Shown piece by piece: positions 60,518 to 64,000 of a stretch of 64,000 bases of DNA (its first letter is position 1; each line of letters begins with the position of its first letter). The stretch covers positions 62,001 to 126,000 of the forward strand of contig JAUOPI010000006.1 in NCBI GenBank assembly GCA_030546905.1, in the 5' to 3' direction. The notes under the pieces are model-generated. The model was not told the DNA's origin. It made no database searches and saw only the letters and a program-made list of their open reading frames with translations. The position numbers and the translations under genes were made by a program. The DNA comes from Granulosicoccaceae sp. 1_MG-2023 (GTDB lineage Bacteria; Pseudomonadota; Gammaproteobacteria; Granulosicoccales; Granulosicoccaceae).

Positions 60518-62696
60518 CTCTCAATCCTTACCGGCAAACGGTCTGTTCCCTGAAGCCGAACAAGAACCTGAGTACATTATTCCGGACCTGACCATGCCCG
60601 AACTGAAATTGCCTGATATCAGTGGTATCGAAACCGACAGTCTGTTTTCCAACCGGGAGTTGAGCTTCCTGGCGTTTAACGAGCGCGTGTTGGCGCTGGC
60701 CGAGGACCCCAGAATCCCGTTGCTCGAGCAGTTGCGCTATCTGTGTATCACCTCGAGCAATCTGGATGAGTTCTTTGAAGTGCGGGTGGCCGGGCTTAAA
60801 CAGCAGCTGGCCGGCAGTGTGTCTTCCGTGGGGCCTGACGGTCTCTCGCCACAGCAGCAACTGACGCGCATCAGTGAGCGCGCCCATGCCATGGTCAAGT
60901 ATCAGTACGCGCTGTTCAATGAAAAACTGCTGCCGGCGCTGGCCGAGCAGGGCATTGTTTTTCTGCGCCGTGGCGACTGGGACCGTAAGGTCACGGACTG
61001 GGTCAGTGATTTCTTCGAAGATGAAATTCTGCCGGTGCTGAGCCCGCTGGCACTGGATCCGGCGCACCCGTTTCCGAATCTGACCAATAAAAGCCTGAAC
61101 TTTATTATCAGCCTGGAAGGCGCCGATGCCTTCGGTCGCAATATCAGCTATGCGCTGTTGCGTGCGCCGCGTTCCCTGCCGCGGGTGATTCCGGTGCCCG
61201 AATCGGTCTGCGGTTATCCGCATGGCTTTGTGTTTCTGTCGTCGATTGTGCATGCCCAGATGGCGTCGCTGTTCCCGGGCATGAAACCCACCGGCGTGTT
61301 CCAGTTCCGCGTTACGCGCAACAGTGATCTGTACGTCTCGGACGAAGACTCGGCCAATCTGCGTGGCGCCCTCGAAGAAGAGCTGCTTTACCGTAACTAC
61401 GGTCAGGCGGTGCGTCTGGAGGTGGCCGATAACTGCCCGAGCAAGCCGACACGTTTTCTGCTCGAGCAATTCAATCTGTCGGAGAATGATCTGTTCCGGG
61501 TCAATGGCGTGGTCAATCTTAACCGGCTGTTTTCCATCCCGGATATGATCGACCGGCCGGATCTGAAGTTTCCCAGTTTTACGCCCTATGTCTCGTCGGC
61601 CTTCGAGCGCGGTGCGGATATTTTCGCCCTGATCAACCGCAACACCAATCTGGTCTATCACCATCCGTATGAAGCCTATCTGCCGGTGGTGGAACTGGTG
61701 CGTCAGGCCGCACGCGATCCGGAGGTGCTGGCCATCAAACAGACGCTTTACCGCACCGGACTGGACTCGGTTTTTGTCAAATACCTGACCGAAGCGGCCC
61801 GTGCCGGTAAGGATGTGACCGTGATTATCGAGCTGCGTGCGCGTTTCGACGAAGAAGCCAATATCGAGCTGGCCGCGCGTCTGGAAGAAGCCGGTATTCA
61901 GGTGGTTTACGGTGTCGTCGGGTTTAAGACCCACGCTAAAATGCTGTTGGTGGTGCGGCGCGAGAAAAACAAGCTGATGCGCTATGCCCATGTGGGCACA
62001 GGTAACTATCACACCAAAACCGCGCGCCTTTATACGGATATCAGCCTGCTGACCTGCGACAAACACACTTGCCGCGATCTGCAGAAGATTTTTATGCAGC
62101 TGTCCGGACTGGGCCGCACCAGCAATCTGCGCAAAATGCTGCAGGCGCCGTTTACGCTGCATGACCGCCTTATCGAGCAGATTACGCGGGAAATGGCGCA
62201 TGCGCGGGCCGGACGGCGGGGGCATATCGTGGCGCGGATGAATTCGCTGGTGGAACCGCGGATCGTCAATGCGCTTTACGAGGCCTCGGCGGCCGGAGTC
62301 AGGATTGACCTGATCGTACGCGGTATCTGTGTGCTCAAGCCCGGTATCCCGGGGCTGTCAGAGAATATCCGTGTGGTCTCGGTGCTGGGGCGTTTTCTCG
62401 AGCATTCCCGGGTGTTTCATTTTCATAATGACGGCGATACGCAGACCTATATTTCCTCAGCCGATTGGATGCCGCGCAATTTCTTCGCCCGGGTTGAAGT
62501 GGCCACACCGTTGAGCGGTGAGGCGGCAGAGCGGGTTAAGGCCGAAACCCTGGATGCGTATCTGCGCGACAATCTGTTCAGCTGGGAACTGCAGGCCGAC
62601 GGCAGCTACCGGCGTCTGGAGCCGGGCGACGAGACGCCGTTCAGTGCCCAGCAGTGGCTGATGGACACCATCGGGCGCGGCAAAGGCAAAAGCTAA
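60501..62696 (+). CDS. ppk1: Polyphosphate kinase 1
   Basis: Makes polyphosphate from ATP, 731 residues. The start at 60501 follows AGGAG and gives a short acidic leader before LFSNRELSFLAFNERVLALAED. SNLDEFFEVRVAGLKQQL is the conserved N-terminal domain. VGFKTHAKMLLVVRRE carries the autophosphorylated His; YAHVGTGNYHTKTARLYTD follows. SADWMPRNFFARVEV is the C-terminal signature. It begins inside acpH, and its stop overlaps the convergent ArsR-type gene by four bases. No exopolyphosphatase gene is adjacent. Confidence 0.96.
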   Translation: MLDHDDSQSLPANGLFPEAEQEPEYIIPDLTMPELKLPDISGIETDSLFSNRELSFLAFNERVLALAEDPRIPLLEQLRYLCITSSNLDEFFEVRVAGLKQQLAGSVSSVGPDGLSPQQQLTRISERAHAMVKYQYALFNEKLLPALAEQGIVFLRRGDWDRKVTDWVSDFFEDEILPVLSPLALDPAHPFPNLTNKSLNFIISLEGADAFGRNISYALLRAPRSLPRVIPVPESVCGYPHGFVFLSSIVHAQMASLFPGMKPTGVFQFRVTRNSDLYVSDEDSANLRGALEEELLYRNYGQAVRLEVADNCPSKPTRFLLEQFNLSENDLFRVNGVVNLNRLFSIPDMIDRPDLKFPSFTPYVSSAFERGADIFALINRNTNLVYHHPYEAYLPVVELVRQAARDPEVLAIKQTLYRTGLDSVFVKYLTEAARAGKDVTVIIELRARFDEEANIELAARLEEAGIQVVYGVVGFKTHAKMLLVVRREKNKLMRYAHVGTGNYHTKTARLYTDISLLTCDKHTCRDLQKIFMQLSGLGRTSNLRKMLQAPFTLHDRLIEQITREMAHARAGRRGHIVARMNSLVEPRIVNALYEASAAGVRIDLIVRGICVLKPGIPGLSENIRVVSVLGRFLEHSRVFHFHNDGDTQTYISSADWMPRNFFARVEVATPLSGEAAERVKAETLDAYLRDNLFSWELQADGSYRRLEPGDETPFSAQQWLMDTIGRGKGKS

Positions 62697-62974
62697 CGCC
62701 GGACAGGCAGTGGCTGACTGGCCAGCCAGTCGGCCAGCATGCTCAAGCTGCTTTCAACACGCCGGCAGGGCCGGCGTTGTGCATGGCGGGTCTGCTCAAT
62801 CAGGCCGGCCTGTTGCAGCACCTTCAGGTGTTTGGAGATCGCCGGCAGACTCATGCCGAAACCGTCGGCAAGTTCGTTGACGGTCTTTTCCCCTTCGTCC
62901 AGACGGGCGAGTATCTCGCGGCGGGTGGTATCGGCCAGGGCATAGAAGGTTTTGCTGAGCTGATCGGTGCGCAT
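62693..62974 (-). CDS. ArsR family winged-helix repressor
   Basis: A 93-residue regulator. SKTFYALADTTRREILARLDEGEKTVNELADGFGMSLPAISKHLKVLQQAGLIEQTRHAQRRPCR in outline matches the ArsR subfamily that usually pairs with an SRPBCC/AHSA1 protein. The Cys metal-binding motif of arsenic sensors (ELCVCDL) is absent, so metal sensing is unlikely. The recognition helix is SLPAISKHLKVL. A perfect palindrome lies 14 bases upstream of its ATG. The usual SRPBCC partner is not downstream; ppk is there instead, convergent. Confidence 0.9.
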   Translation of the reverse strand: MRTDQLSKTFYALADTTRREILARLDEGEKTVNELADGFGMSLPAISKHLKVLQQAGLIEQTRHAQRRPCRRVESSLSMLADWLASQPLPVRR

Positions 62975-62988
62975 AAAGACCTTATTTT

Positions 62989-63012
62989 GTATTTAACCAA
63001 ATGGTTAAATAC
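62989..63012. promoter_or_regulatory. Palindromic operator of the ArsR-type repressor
   Basis: GTATTTAACCA, then AA, then the exact reverse complement TGGTTAAATAC. It starts 15 bases from the repressor ATG, fitting autorepression. Its AT-richness stands out against the GC-rich surroundings. Confidence 0.8.
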
Positions 63013-63060
63013 GATTTTAAGCCATTTTCCCACCGGCCGGGATGTTTTTCCTGAGTCGCC

Positions 63061-64000
63061 TCAATGAAAATCCCGCGACTGCGGATCCAGCTCGCCGAGC
63101 ATCCAGCTCAGATCGTCGACTTTTTCGGCCACCAGATGGGTGACGCCGCTTTCGCGCTGGGTTTTTCCGTGTACGGCAATCAGACGGCTGCCGAGTATCT
63201 GGCGCCGGTATTGTTCGGTGATATCCGGCCAGAGGATCACGTTGATAATCCCGGTGTCGTCTTCGAGGGTCATAAACAGTACGCCTTTGGCCGTGGCAGG
63301 GCGCTGACGCACGCGTACCAGACCGGCCAGACTGGCCTTGTGCCCGTTGGGCAGGCGGGCCCAGTCGGCCGCGCTGATAATGCTGCGCCGTTGCAGATTG
63401 CGCCGTAGCAGGGTCAGCGGATGCCGGCCGAGGGTCAGGCCGGTGGCCGCATAGTCGGCGGAAATGTCTTCGGCTTCACAGGGCGCGGGTAAGTCGGCAC
63501 GTGGTTCAGCTGCGCTGGCGCCGTCGAGCAGGTCCGGATGCTGTTCGACGCCGAGCAGGTCCCACTGCGCGCGGTAGCGGTCTTCGCTGAGGGTTTTGAG
63601 CGCACCGCTGCGGGCCAGGGCCTGTTGATCCTGACGGTTGAGTGCGCAGCGCCGGACTGTATCCTCACTCGACAGAAACGGGCCGGCCTTGCGTTGTTCT
63701 TCGATGCGCTGCATTGCTCCGGCGGACAGGCCGCGCACCAGACGCAGGCCGAGGCGCACCGCGTCACGGCCGTGTTCATCTTTTACCAGCCGGTGATCGG
63801 TGCCGCTTTCGTTAACGTCAACCGGGTACACCGCGATACCGTGATTGCGCGCGTCACGGACCAGATCCGACGGTGCGTAAAAACCCAGTGGCTGGCTGTT
63901 GAGCAGGGCGCACAGAAAGGCCGCCGGTTCATGGCATTTGAGCCAGGCCGAGCAATACACCAGCAGGGCAAAACTGGCCGCATGGGATTCGGGAAAACCG
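63061..64000 (-). CDS. dnaE2: Error-prone DNA polymerase DnaE2 (partial, 5' part outside window)
   Basis: C-terminal 312 residues of the alpha-subunit-like translesion polymerase of the ImuA-ImuB-DnaE2 mutasome. At the edge the frame reads GFPESHAASFALLVYCSAWL, then EPAAFLCALLNSQPLGFYAPS, which is diagnostic. The helix-hairpin-helix region follows (about IEEQRKAGPFLSSEDTVRR). The final OB fold (SLAGLVRVRQRPATAKGVLFMTLEDDTG) and the ending SRDFH complete it. About 700 residues lie beyond base 64000. imuA and imuB probably sit further right. Confidence 0.94.
   Translation of the reverse strand, partial: GFPESHAASFALLVYCSAWLKCHEPAAFLCALLNSQPLGFYAPSDLVRDARNHGIAVYPVDVNESGTDHRLVKDEHGRDAVRLGLRLVRGLSAGAMQRIEEQRKAGPFLSSEDTVRRCALNRQDQQALARSGALKTLSEDRYRAQWDLLGVEQHPDLLDGASAAEPRADLPAPCEAEDISADYAATGLTLGRHPLTLLRRNLQRRSIISAADWARLPNGHKASLAGLVRVRQRPATAKGVLFMTLEDDTGIINVILWPDITEQYRRQILGSRLIAVHGKTQRESGVTHLVAEKVDDLSWMLGELDPQSRDFH

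Noticed and set aside
60528-62225. 565-residue minus-strand ORF
   Set aside because: Antisense to polyphosphate kinase, which has all of its catalytic motifs.

Overview
The window looks like a chromosomal segment of a free-living, GC-rich gammaproteobacterium. Supporting this are a Sbp-CysT-CysW sulfate transporter, HtpX, DbpA, ArfB, AcpH, a PaaX regulator, HDOD and GGDEF/EAL signalling proteins, a DnaE2 mutasome polymerase and a GTAGGAG-type REP family. The genus cannot be fixed from the sequence. I see no rRNA, tRNA, CRISPR array, insertion sequence or prophage. Both ends cut through genes: cysW on the left and dnaE2 on the right.

Layout. 1-2636: sulfate uptake genes on the minus strand. 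2928-11664: a surface lipoprotein, a PEBP protein, the RNA helicase DbpA, a rhomboid protease, an array of five REP units, a cNMP/CBS/DUF294 protein with a DnaQ-like exonuclease, and HtpX. 11782-17428: 5-oxoprolinase, a flavoprotein reductase and a possible nuclease-fold protein in one run. 17457-21316 (minus): PanD, a D-amino-acid transaminase and a DgcA/DgcN pair, suggesting a route from D-amino acids to glutamate, then ArfB. 21946-31148: a dense second-messenger block with four HDOD proteins (one with a degenerate GGDEF, one with an EAL), a membrane PAS-GGDEF-EAL enzyme, and an orphan GspE/PilB-like ATPase with an MshEN-type c-di-GMP motif that overlaps an HDOD gene by one base. 31359-39166: an Ig-repeat lipoprotein, an OlsF-like two-domain acyltransferase, a tandem universal stress protein, a ChaN-PDZ lipoprotein and a hybrid histidine kinase.

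39154-42907 and 52905-58933 hold the most unusual content. Two paralogous loci, about 10 kb apart and on opposite strands, each encode a transmembrane Ser/Thr kinase followed by a secreted Ig-like protein ending in a membrane helix and a glycine-rich tail. Each kinase has a cytoplasmic kinase domain, one membrane helix, a coiled coil made of near-perfect repeats and a small C-terminal extracytoplasmic domain. One locus continues into a pilin-like membrane protein, the other into two lipoproteins with CBM9-like domains. I read this as a duplicated envelope-sensing kinase module that I do not recognise as described.

Between and after these loci are housekeeping and metabolic genes: carbonic anhydrase, PanE, DUF2889 with PaaX and a divergent enoyl-CoA hydratase, a di-haem peroxidase with an FNR-type box, acetoacetyl-CoA synthetase, a HAD phosphatase and SlyD. 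The right end carries MoeB, AcpH overlapping polyphosphate kinase, an ArsR-type repressor with a perfect palindromic operator, and the 3' part of dnaE2.
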